Source: Verrucomicrobiota bacterium (GTDB taxonomy: Bacteria; Verrucomicrobiota; Verrucomicrobiia; Limisphaerales; J093). Taken from it: a stretch of DNA of 7,805 bases. The DNA is taken from assembly GCA_029907285.1 (NCBI GenBank), contig JARYMD010000209.1:1-7805 (forward strand), in the 5' to 3' direction. A program made the translations under genes and the position numbers. How positions within the stretch are numbered: position 1 is the stretch's first letter; each line of letters starts with the position of its first letter. A model generated the notes under the pieces. The model saw only the letters and a list, made by a program, of their open reading frames with translations. It did not search any database and was not told where the DNA came from. Below are positions 1 to 7,805 of this stretch, piece by piece.

Positions 1-43
1 CCGTCCCCGGCGCGCCGAATGCATCAGCAGATGCTCTGATTCC

Positions 44-64
44 GGCTCGCTGGGACAGCGAGCC
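44..64. repeat. Perfect 8-bp stem inverted repeat
   Basis: GGCTCGCT (44-51) and AGCGAGCC (57-64) are perfectly complementary around a 5-base loop. The structure is strong and GC-rich, but no T-tract follows on either strand, so intrinsic termination is not supported. It may be the 3' structure of an upstream gene or an intergenic repeat unit. Confidence 0.6.
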
Positions 65-99
65 CGACCGTGCATGAAGCCTTGTATGCAGTTCTTCAA

Positions 100-117
100 T
101 TCCGCGTAAACGCGGAA
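100..117. repeat. Perfect 7-bp stem inverted repeat with TAAA loop
   Basis: TTCCGCG (100-106) pairs with CGCGGAA (111-117) around the 4-base loop TAAA. It is one of three hairpins within about 150 bases. Function is unknown; there is no T-run for termination. Confidence 0.6.
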
Positions 118-174
118 CTTGGGCAGCGATCGCTTGTCCCGCGCATTGGGCGATGGCATGCCCGCGGCCGTTAG

Positions 175-195
175 AGTCCCGCCTTTAGGCGGACT
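175..195. repeat. Hairpin with one-base bulge
   Basis: AGTCCCGCC (175-183) pairs with GGCGGACT (188-195) around the loop TTTA, with a single unpaired C in the left arm. It sits about 35 bases before the heptamer array. It has the size and shape of a small intergenic repeat unit. The downstream sequence TGAATTGAG is not a terminator T-tract. Confidence 0.5.
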
Positions 196-230
196 TGAAT
201 TGAGCATCCGTTGTGCAGCAGCCCCTTTGT

Positions 231-333
231 GCGTTGTACGTTGAGCGTTGAACGTTGAGCGTTGAACGTTGAGCGTTGTACGTTGAGCGTTGTACGTTGA
301 GCGTTGTACGTTGAGCGTTGTACGTTGAACGTT
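231..333. repeat. Heptamer tandem repeat array (RCGTTGW), about 14.7 units
   Basis: Fourteen contiguous 7-base units of consensus RCGTTGW run from 231 to 328, followed by a partial ACGTT (329-333). Units alternate strictly between first base G and A, so the effective period is 14: GCGTTG(T/A)ACGTTGA. The variable last base of the G-units is T in the first unit, A in the next two and T in the last four. That blockwise pattern fits expansion by slippage or unequal exchange. Reading frames through the array give monotonous peptides such as NAQRSTLNVQRSTYNAQR, which should not be annotated as proteins. Confidence 0.9.
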
Positions 334-364
334 CCCAGACAGACGACCGGCGAGTCAACTGAAA

Positions 365-402
365 GGAACGCTCAACGTCCAACGTTCAACTCACAACGTT
401 CG
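365..402. repeat. Mirror-image degenerate copies of the heptamer
   Basis: The reverse complement of this stretch reads as about five imperfect heptamers (ACGTTGT, GAGTTGA, ACGTTGG, ACGTTGA, GCGTTCC), the same unit as the array at 231-333 but in opposite orientation. Bases 300-335 and 365-400 are complementary at 30 of 36 positions without gaps, leaving a 29-base loop (336-364). Two of the six mismatches would be G-U wobble pairs in RNA. The two blocks can therefore fold into one long imperfect hairpin. Confidence 0.8.
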
Positions 403-495
403 ACAGCGAAGCGCTCATCAACGGTCGCAATCGCCGGCTCGGTGCCTCTGAGGCAACTTTGGTTCCGGCTACGCCGGTCTGCGAAATATGCGGAA

Positions 496-560
496 CCCGG
501 AAATCTAACCGGGATGAAGGCACCGGTGAATCCGAAGGGGTGGCCGGTGAGATTTCCGGG
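496..560. repeat. 65-bp palindromic dispersed element, copy 1
   Basis: The terminal arms CCCGGAAATCTAACCGG (496-512) and CCGGTGAGATTTCCGGG (544-560) are complementary at 16 of 17 positions, with a 31-base centre. The same unit recurs at 4936-5000 with no gaps and 56 of 65 identical bases. Similarity stops sharply at both ends, which defines a discrete element. It carries no gene. It resembles REP-like or MITE-like non-autonomous intergenic repeats. It lies about 100 bases before the secA start, so it may fall in or near that promoter region. Confidence 0.85.
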
Positions 561-571
561 CTGGAACGCAG

Positions 572-606
572 GATTTGCAAATCGGGGGGTTTGAGCCTGC
601 AAATCC
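572..606. promoter_or_regulatory. Palindrome GATTTGCAAATC plus extra inverted half-copy
   Basis: Bases 572-583 form a perfect 12-bp palindrome, GATTTGCAAATC. A further half-copy TGCAAATCC (598-606) is the exact inverse of GGATTTGCA (571-579), so two alternative stems exist. The position upstream of the possible secA promoter would suit an operator or an RNA fold, but no regulator is known to me for this motif. The structure is seen directly; a regulatory role is a guess. Confidence 0.3.
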
Positions 607-608
607 CT

Positions 609-637
609 TTGACGCATGACAGTCCATCCCGTAGTTT
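609..637 (+). promoter_or_regulatory. Possible sigma-70-type promoter for secA
   Basis: TTGACG (609-614) matches five of six bases of a -35 box. With 17 bases of spacing it is followed by TAGTTT (632-637), a weak -10 match of three of six bases. Transcription would start near 644, giving a very short leader before the secA ATG at 658. The -10 is poor, so this is only a candidate. Confidence 0.25.
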
Positions 638-645
638 GATCAAAC
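634..645. promoter_or_regulatory. Perfect 12-bp palindrome just before secA
   Basis: GTTTGATCAAAC is a perfect palindrome ending 12 bases before the secA start codon, overlapping the candidate -10 box. It occupies the place where a ribosome binding site would be expected, and no AGGAG-like sequence lies between it and the ATG. It could be an operator or chance; function is not established. Confidence 0.3.
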
Positions 646-657
646 CGATCGATTCAA

Positions 658-3831
<3,174 letters not shown>

Positions 3832-3911
3832 TTCCCGCTTTGTGCGGTGCGCATTCACTTTGCGCCAGAGTGCAAATTGAGCGACTGCGCCCCCGCCTCA
3901 TGTAGTGTCTC

Positions 3912-3916
3912 AGGGA
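3912..3916 (+). promoter_or_regulatory. Shine-Dalgarno AGGGA for the 3924 start
   Basis: AGGGA lies 7 bases before the ATG at 3924. A competing site, AAGGGG (3956-3961), lies 4 bases before an in-frame ATG at 3966, so the true start of the downstream gene is ambiguous between the two. Confidence 0.5.
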
Positions 3917-3923
3917 TTGTGCC

Positions 3924-4895
3924 ATGAGCTGCATAGGAACGTCATTGAACAGCATAAGGGGTCGGATGTTGGACGCAGCACGCCTTGCGCCCAAGCTCCT
4001 TGGCGAGTCATCACGCGCTGTTATGCAATTCCTGATGACCCGGATGAACGCGGAGGGTGGATTCCGCGGACGCAGTGCGACAAGCGACTTGTATTACACC
4101 GTATTCGCTCTGGACGCTCTGGAAGCGTTGGGCGCACAACCGCATGGGGAGTTGGTCAGACGTTACCTTGAGGAGTTCGGGGACGGGCGCGGACTTGATT
4201 TTGTGCATTGCTGTTGCTTGGCGCGATGTTGGGCGGCGATTGGCAGGTCTGACGCCGATGGCAGACGTGATGCCATTCTTTCGCGGATCGAGTCGCATCG
4301 CACTCCGGACGGCGGGTACGGGACAGGCATCGGCGGCGGTGAGGGGAACCCCTACGGATGCTTTCTTGCGCTCAGTGCGTATGAAGATTTGGGTCGTCGA
4401 GTGCCGAATGAGTTGGGTGTGGTTGGTTTTCTGGGGCGAAGCATGATGAGTGACGGTTCGTGGAGCAACGCGCGCAATGCGGGAGACGCAGGACCAGATG
4501 ACGCAAATTGTAAAGGATCAACAACAGCAACGGGCGCGGCGGTGGTGGTCCTCAATCGGCTTGTGAGCACCGCGCCTGAAGAGAACCAGGCCGCGGGACT
4601 GTTTGATCCCGGGCTTACAGCGAGGTGGTTGTTGGACAGAATGGATGCGGGCGGCGGTTTTCTGGCTGCGCCGGGGACACCCGCACCGGACCTGTTGTCC
4701 ACTGCAGTTGCGGTGCATGCGTTGGGGATTCTTGGAGTTCAGCTCGGCTTCTTGCGCGATGCGTTGCTTGATTTTGTTGATTCGTTATGGGATGGGCGTG
4801 GAGCATTCCGCGGTTATTGGGGGGACGACCAGGGGGACAGTGAATACACCTTTTACGGGCTGTTGGTTCTTGGCCATCTTGCGCGGTTGCATTGA
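3924..4895 (+). CDS. Prenyltransferase/terpene cyclase-fold (alpha-alpha barrel) protein, function unknown
   Basis: 323 aa. It shows repeated helix-turn units typical of the prenyltransferase/squalene-oxidase repeat fold (protein prenyltransferase beta subunits and terpene cyclases): GGFRGR (45-50) followed by SDLYYTVFALDALEALG, GGYGTG (130-135), GSWSN (178-182), GGFLAAPG (244-251) and GAFRGYWGDD (293-302) followed by YTFYGLLVLG. By eye, the segment 233-319 lines up with Rab geranylgeranyltransferase beta. There Asp256 matches the zinc-ligand Asp, but Leu258 replaces the ligand Cys and Tyr308 replaces the ligand His, so canonical zinc catalysis looks lost. No DxDD cyclase motif, signal peptide or membrane segment is seen, so it is probably cytosolic. 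A run of cysteines (HCCCLARC, 95-102) is unusual. The start may be 3924 or 3966 (MLDAARLAPKLLG), since the first 14 residues have no repeat character. It lies 92 bases after secA on the same strand and could be co-transcribed; no clear terminator separates them. The substrate and reaction cannot be assigned. Confidence 0.85.
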   Translation: MSCIGTSLNSIRGRMLDAARLAPKLLGESSRAVMQFLMTRMNAEGGFRGRSATSDLYYTVFALDALEALGAQPHGELVRRYLEEFGDGRGLDFVHCCCLARCWAAIGRSDADGRRDAILSRIESHRTPDGGYGTGIGGGEGNPYGCFLALSAYEDLGRRVPNELGVVGFLGRSMMSDGSWSNARNAGDAGPDDANCKGSTTATGAAVVVLNRLVSTAPEENQAAGLFDPGLTARWLLDRMDAGGGFLAAPGTPAPDLLSTAVAVHALGILGVQLGFLRDALLDFVDSLWDGRGAFRGYWGDDQGDSEYTFYGLLVLGHLARLH

Positions 4896-4935
4896 TCTGT
4901 TGTGTCATCTCGGCCAGCCCCGCTGCTATTGGGGG

Positions 4936-5000
4936 TTCGGAAATCTCACCGGGGTGAACGCATCGGTGAATCCGAGGTGGTGGCCGGTGAGGTTTCCGGG
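4936..5000. repeat. 65-bp palindromic dispersed element, copy 2
   Basis: Gap-free match to 496-560 at 56 of 65 bases. The arms CGGAAATCTCACCGG (4938-4952) and CCGGTGAGGTTTCCG (4984-4998) are complementary at 14 of 15 positions; the one mismatch is a G-U wobble in RNA. The centre CGGTGAATCCGA is unchanged between copies. It sits between the ends of two convergent genes, where its hairpin could act as a two-way terminator or mRNA 3' stabiliser. That role is an inference; only the structure is directly visible. Confidence 0.85.
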
Positions 5001-5027
5001 TTTGGGTGTGTTTGTCCGGTGAGCCTG

Positions 5028-5039
5028 GTGGAATTCCAC
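5028..5039. repeat. Perfect 12-bp palindrome in convergent gap
   Basis: GTGGAATTCCAC is a perfect palindrome in the gap between the two convergent genes, about 28 bases past the 65-bp element. The remaining gap (5040-5152) shows no gene and no clear T-tailed terminator on either strand. No function can be assigned. Confidence 0.4.
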
Positions 5040-5152
5040 GGGTTGGCAACGCTGAGGGCCGGCAGCGAAAGTGGCGAGCGCCCGTTGCGCATTATGGAAT
5101 TGCACGCTCGGCTGGTCCAGGCGGGGGTACGCCAATCAACCCAACAGGCTGC

Positions 5153-6088
5153 TCAGAGGAGGACGGGGACGCCTTCTTCGAGGATGAGAAGTTGTTTGCT
5201 GAGACCGGCATGAGCCGCGAGATCGGCGAGGCGCCGGGGCGGCTCGTCAATGTCCTCGAACGCGAGCCTGAAAGTTCCGTAGTGCATCGGCACGAGCCAA
5301 TGTGAACGCAGCTCTTTGAAGGCGCGGATGGCGTCTTCGGGGCCCATGTGCACTTTGCGGAACGACTCCGGGTGCGATGCTCCGATCGGGAGAAGAGCGA
5401 TTTCAGGAGCGAGCTTATCGCCTATTTGACGGAATCCGTCGAAGTAAGCGCTGTCGCCTGCGTGATAGATTCTGCGGCCCTGGTATTCGATGACGAAGCC
5501 GCCGTAACCGCGGTGGTGATCGCTGATCATGCGTGCGCCCCAGTGTTTTGCCGGGGTGAATGTGATCCGCAGGTCACCGCGCGTGTAGCTTTCCCACCAT
5601 TCGAGTTCGAGGATTCGGTCAAATCTGAGTCCTTGAGCCAGCTCGCCCACACCCCATGGCACGATTGCTATGCGATTTGACGGAAGGCGCCGGAGCGTCG
5701 GTTTGTGGAAGTGGTCGAAGTGTGCGTGAGTGATGAGAATTATGTCCGGGTTTGGGATGTCTTTGAGGCGCAGCCCTGGGTGCTTTTGGCGTTTCACGAC
5801 GAACAGCCAGTTCGAGAAGATCGGGTCGATGAGAAGATTGCAGGCTGCCAGTTGAACCAGGAAGGACGAATGCCCGATCCATGTGAGTACAACCTGGCCG
5901 GCGCGCGGGTGTGGGAACAGAGGCTGTTTGTGCCGGCCGCGGCGTTTTGTGATGAGCGGTTTCCACACCATCTCGCGAAAGTATGTGCGCGGGCTGAACG
6001 TCCTTGTTGGTGTGAGGTCTTTAAACGAGCGCGGCAGGCGCCGTTTTGAAGCGCGATGGCCTGTGAAGTTGGTTTCGAATGGGTCCAT
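5153..6088 (-). CDS. Metallo-beta-lactamase-fold hydrolase, NAPE-PLD/UlaG-like (COG2220 type)
   Basis: 311 aa, predicted two-metal hydrolase. Motifs: GHSSFLVQ (72-79), LLIDPIFS (85-92), HAHFDH (121-126) supplying His121, His123, Asp125 and His126, then His182 (PAKHWG), bridging Asp212 (HAGDSAY) and His269 (PMHYGTF). PIGASHP (234-240) and HMGPEDA (247-253) resemble N-acylphosphatidylethanolamine phospholipase D and its bacterial relatives more than RNase Z or beta-lactamases. The true substrate, phospholipid or otherwise, cannot be read from the sequence. There is no signal peptide, so it is likely cytosolic. The open frame extends upstream to 6172, but that would overlap leuB by 77 bases. The ATG at 6088 is preferred because it lies 7 bases after the leuB stop and has AGGG 5 bases ahead of it. 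This implies translation coupled to leuB. Confidence 0.9.
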   Translation of the reverse strand: MDPFETNFTGHRASKRRLPRSFKDLTPTRTFSPRTYFREMVWKPLITKRRGRHKQPLFPHPRAGQVVLTWIGHSSFLVQLAACNLLIDPIFSNWLFVVKRQKHPGLRLKDIPNPDIILITHAHFDHFHKPTLRRLPSNRIAIVPWGVGELAQGLRFDRILELEWWESYTRGDLRITFTPAKHWGARMISDHHRGYGGFVIEYQGRRIYHAGDSAYFDGFRQIGDKLAPEIALLPIGASHPESFRKVHMGPEDAIRAFKELRSHWLVPMHYGTFRLAFEDIDEPPRRLADLAAHAGLSKQLLILEEGVPVLL

Positions 6089-6093
6089 TGGAA

Positions 6094-6097
6094 CCCT
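6094..6097 (-). promoter_or_regulatory. Shine-Dalgarno overlapping the leuB stop codon
   Basis: On the minus strand, AGGG (6097 down to 6094) begins inside the leuB TAG stop (6098-6096) and lies 5 bases before the ATG at 6088. This fixes the start of the hydrolase gene and suggests translational coupling to leuB. Confidence 0.55.
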
Positions 6098-7157
6098 ACT
6101 GCAGCGCTGCGGCAACAAGGTCTCCGACTTGCGAGGTCGAATATCCCATTTTGCCTGCGGCGAGGCTCTCAAGTTTTTCGCGAACGGTGCGGATGACAGC
6201 GTTTTCGATGGCTGCGGCGGCTGCGGTTTCGCCCAGATAATCGAGCATCATCTGGCCTGCGCAGACAGCGGCGAGCGGGTTGATGACGTTTTGGCCTGTG
6301 TATTTGGGTGCGCTGCCGCCGATTGGTTCGAACATTGACGTTCCATTGGGGTTGATGTTGCCGCCGGCGGCGATTCCCATGCCGCCCTGGATCATTGCGC
6401 CGAGGTCAGTGATTATGTCGCCGAACATGTTGTCGGTGACGATCACGTCGAACCATTCGGGGTTCTTTACGAACCACATTGTAGTGGCGTCAACATGGGC
6501 ATAATCGCGCTTGACGTCGGGGTAGTCGCGCTGCCCGATTTCGTGGAAGGCGCGTTCCCAGAGATCGAACGCGTAAGTGAGCACGTTGGTCTTGCCGCAG
6601 AGAGTGAGTTTCTTTGCCCGGTTTCGTCGGCGGGTGAGGTCGAAGGCGAACCGGAGGCAGCGCTCGACTCCGCGGCGGGTATTGATGCTTTCCTGGACGG
6701 CTATTTCGTTTGGGGTTCCTTTGAAAACGAATCCGCCGGCGCCTGTGTAAAGGCCTTCGTTGTTTTCGCGGACGACGACGAAATCGATGTCTTCGGGTTT
6801 CTTGTCTTTGAGCGGGCAAAATCGTTCGTCGTAGAGCTTGACCGGACGGAGGTTTATGTATTGTTCGAGCTCGAATCTGAGTCTGAGGAGGATGCCTTTT
6901 TCGAGGATGCCGGGTTTGACATTGGGATGGCCGATTGCGCCGAGGAGAATGACGGGGAATTGTCTGAGCTCGTTTATGACGCTATCGGGGAGGGTTTCGC
7001 CTGTGCGCAGGTATCGTTCACCGCCGAGGTCGTAGTGGGTGTAATTCAACTTGAGATTGAACCTTTGCGCTGCGGCATCGAGGACCTTGATTGCTTCGCG
7101 GACAACCTCGGGGCCGGTGCCGTCGCCCGGGATGACTGCTATGTTGTACTGCTTCAC
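6096..7157 (-). CDS. leuB: 3-isopropylmalate dehydrogenase (LeuB), with NADP-type cofactor loop
   Basis: 353 aa from a GTG start (MKQYNIAVIPGDGTGPEVV). LeuB oxidatively decarboxylates 3-isopropylmalate to 2-ketoisocaproate in leucine biosynthesis, in the cytosol. Family evidence: IPGDGTG (9-15), substrate helix GILLRLRFELEQYINLRP (88-105) with the leucine-rich IPMDH pattern, VVRENNEGLYTG (128-139), KTNVL (189-193) and the metal site VTDNMFGDIITDLGA (240-254). The cofactor loop reads EPIGGSAPKYTG (277-288) instead of the usual EPVHGSAPDIAG. The Asp that selects NAD is Lys284, followed by Tyr285, as in NADP-dependent isocitrate dehydrogenase. An isocitrate- or tartrate-type dehydrogenase is possible, but the substrate helix favours LeuB. 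The frame is open to 7301, but the earlier ATGs lie inside tatC. The GTG leaves a 47-base gap after tatC and has no clear Shine-Dalgarno. No other leu gene is in view. Confidence 0.9.
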   Translation of the reverse strand: MKQYNIAVIPGDGTGPEVVREAIKVLDAAAQRFNLKLNYTHYDLGGERYLRTGETLPDSVINELRQFPVILLGAIGHPNVKPGILEKGILLRLRFELEQYINLRPVKLYDERFCPLKDKKPEDIDFVVVRENNEGLYTGAGGFVFKGTPNEIAVQESINTRRGVERCLRFAFDLTRRRNRAKKLTLCGKTNVLTYAFDLWERAFHEIGQRDYPDVKRDYAHVDATTMWFVKNPEWFDVIVTDNMFGDIITDLGAMIQGGMGIAAGGNINPNGTSMFEPIGGSAPKYTGQNVINPLAAVCAGQMMLDYLGETAAAAAIENAVIRTVREKLESLAAGKMGYSTSQVGDLVAAALQ

Positions 7158-7204
7158 TGATTCGACTTGGTGCTTATGACCTAAAACTTCGGGACTGCTG
7201 CTGA

Positions 7205-7805
7205 TCAGGCCTGTTGGGTTTGCTCGGTTTCTCTGGCGGCCTGGAGGCGCGCCTCTTTCTTTTCTTTCCACTCCCAGTACCATGCAATCCACACGGCGCA
7301 CTCGTAAAGGACCTGGAGTGGTATTGCCATGAGGACCTGGGTTATCACCTCGGGTGTGGTCAGCAACGCGCTGAGCACAAGATTGACGACTACCATGTAC
7401 CGGCGCATCGAAGCCAGCTTTCGATAATCAAGAATCCCTATTTTGACCAGTGCCAGCAGGATCACCGGCATCTCAAACCCAAGGCCCATGCCGAGCATGA
7501 ACTTGGTTACGAAACTGAAATAAGTTTCGGCCCGCCACTGGGGCATTTCAACGCCCATCCAGAGCGAGTATGCCTCGGCGGCGCGGAGCGCAAATGGCAT
7601 TATGCCAAAATAGCAGAAACACACGCCGAGCAGGAACAGCCCGACTCCGACGATGAATGCGCGCCCGAAGTATTTCTTTTCCTTTTTCTTGAGGGCCGGA
7701 ACAACGAACTGGCCGACGAAATAGAAGACAAGCGGCGCAGCGAGCAGAATCCCGCCGAAGAACGCCAGTTGCAGCGATGATATGAACGGGGCGGCAGGGT
7801 CAAGG
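7205..7805 (-). CDS. tatC: Sec-independent translocase TatC, 5' end outside window
   Basis: The last 199 residues are visible and the gene continues past the right edge. TatC is the multi-spanning membrane subunit that binds twin-arginine signal peptides in the Tat export system. Membrane segments appear near visible residues 12-30, 47-70, 97-120, 134-150 and 154-174, matching TM2-TM6 of TatC; TM1 and the first cytoplasmic region are missing. Conserved positions align with E. coli TatC: QFVVPALKKKE (32-42) gives Phe33 (F94) and Glu42 (E103), LGFEMPV (108-114) gives Glu111 (E170), and TTPEVITQ (149-156) has Glu152 where E. coli has Asp211. The tail 178-199 is charged and Gln-rich. The initial part of the frame must be read through a GTG at 7624, which is internal and not a start. 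It lies upstream of leuB on the same strand and probably leads that transcription unit. Confidence 0.95.
   Translation of the reverse strand, partial: LDPAAPFISSLQLAFFGGILLAAPLVFYFVGQFVVPALKKKEKKYFGRAFIVGVGLFLLGVCFCYFGIMPFALRAAEAYSLWMGVEMPQWRAETYFSFVTKFMLGMGLGFEMPVILLALVKIGILDYRKLASMRRYMVVVNLVLSALLTTPEVITQVLMAIPLQVLYECAVWIAWYWEWKEKKEARLQAARETEQTQQA

Larger units (their letters stand above)
1..230. other. Intergenic stretch with small hairpins, no convincing gene
   Basis: No credible complete coding region was found on either strand. The + strand frame beginning at base 3 is open to a TGA at 75-77 and reads as 24 residues ending WDSEPDRA. It could be the C-terminal tail of a gene that starts outside the window, but it is too short to claim. 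The stretch is notable for three compact inverted repeats (44-64, 100-117, 175-195), which resemble small intergenic repeat units rather than coding DNA. None is followed by a T-run, so none is called a terminator. Confidence 0.5.

Noticed and set aside
185..382. Minus-strand ORF of 65 aa with NAQRSTLNVQRS repeats
   Set aside because: It is simply the heptamer array translated; the period-7 DNA repeat explains the peptide periodicity and there is no start signal.
231..402. Possible CRISPR array
   Set aside because: Units are 7 bases, contiguous and without unique spacers; no cas genes are present.
3832..3923. Terminator between secA and the prenyltransferase-fold gene
   Set aside because: Only a 5-bp TTTGC/GCAAA stem with an 8-base loop is present and no T-run follows, so termination is not supported.
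4926..5135. Minus-strand ORF of 69 aa in the convergent gap
   Set aside because: It is largely the translated 65-bp repeat, with no recognisable domain or ribosome site.
6089..6172. Longer N-terminus of the metallo-beta-lactamase-fold protein
   Set aside because: It would overlap leuB by 77 bases and adds no family-like sequence; the ATG at 6088 has a good ribosome site.
6495..7160. Plus-strand ORF of 221 aa opposite leuB
   Set aside because: It is antisense to the conserved LeuB sequence, with an acidic low-complexity product and no family features.
7158..7301. Longer N-terminus of LeuB from upstream ATGs
   Set aside because: It would overlap the end of tatC and add about 48 residues not typical of LeuB; the GTG at 7157 gives the family N-terminus.
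7214..7780. Plus-strand ORF of 188 aa opposite tatC
   Set aside because: It is a shadow of the TatC membrane segments on the other strand.

Overview
The window looks like a chromosomal segment of a free-living Gram-negative-type bacterium, most plausibly of the Verrucomicrobiota (Pedosphaera/Limisphaerales-like). This assignment is an inference. It rests on the long SecA of the Bacteroidetes/Verrucomicrobia type, on the LeuB and prenyltransferase-like sequences, and on intergenic DNA packed with short palindromic and tandem repeats. No database search was possible. No phage, transposase, CRISPR, rRNA or tRNA gene was seen.

Layout: bases 1-657 hold no convincing gene. They contain three small hairpins, a 7-bp tandem repeat array (231-333) with a shorter mirror-image copy (365-402), a 65-bp palindromic dispersed element (496-560), and two perfect 12-bp palindromes close to the start of secA. 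Then come secA (658-3831, +) and an uncharacterised prenyltransferase/terpene-cyclase-fold protein (3924-4895, +). A 257-bp convergent gap (4896-5152) carries a second copy of the 65-bp element. On the minus strand, reading leftwards from the right edge, are tatC (5' part outside the window), leuB and a NAPE-PLD/UlaG-like metallo-beta-lactamase-fold hydrolase. leuB and the hydrolase are 7 nt apart with a Shine-Dalgarno overlapping the leuB stop, so these genes look like one transcription unit.

Biology: the window holds the motor of the Sec export pathway (SecA) and the core of the Tat pathway (TatC), plus the leucine-biosynthesis dehydrogenase LeuB. I see no defence or mobile system. The points most worth a second look are: the two repeat families; a LeuB whose cofactor loop reads like an NADP-dependent isocitrate dehydrogenase (Lys-Tyr in place of Asp-Ile); a prenyltransferase-fold protein that has lost two of three zinc ligands; and the large insertions in SecA.
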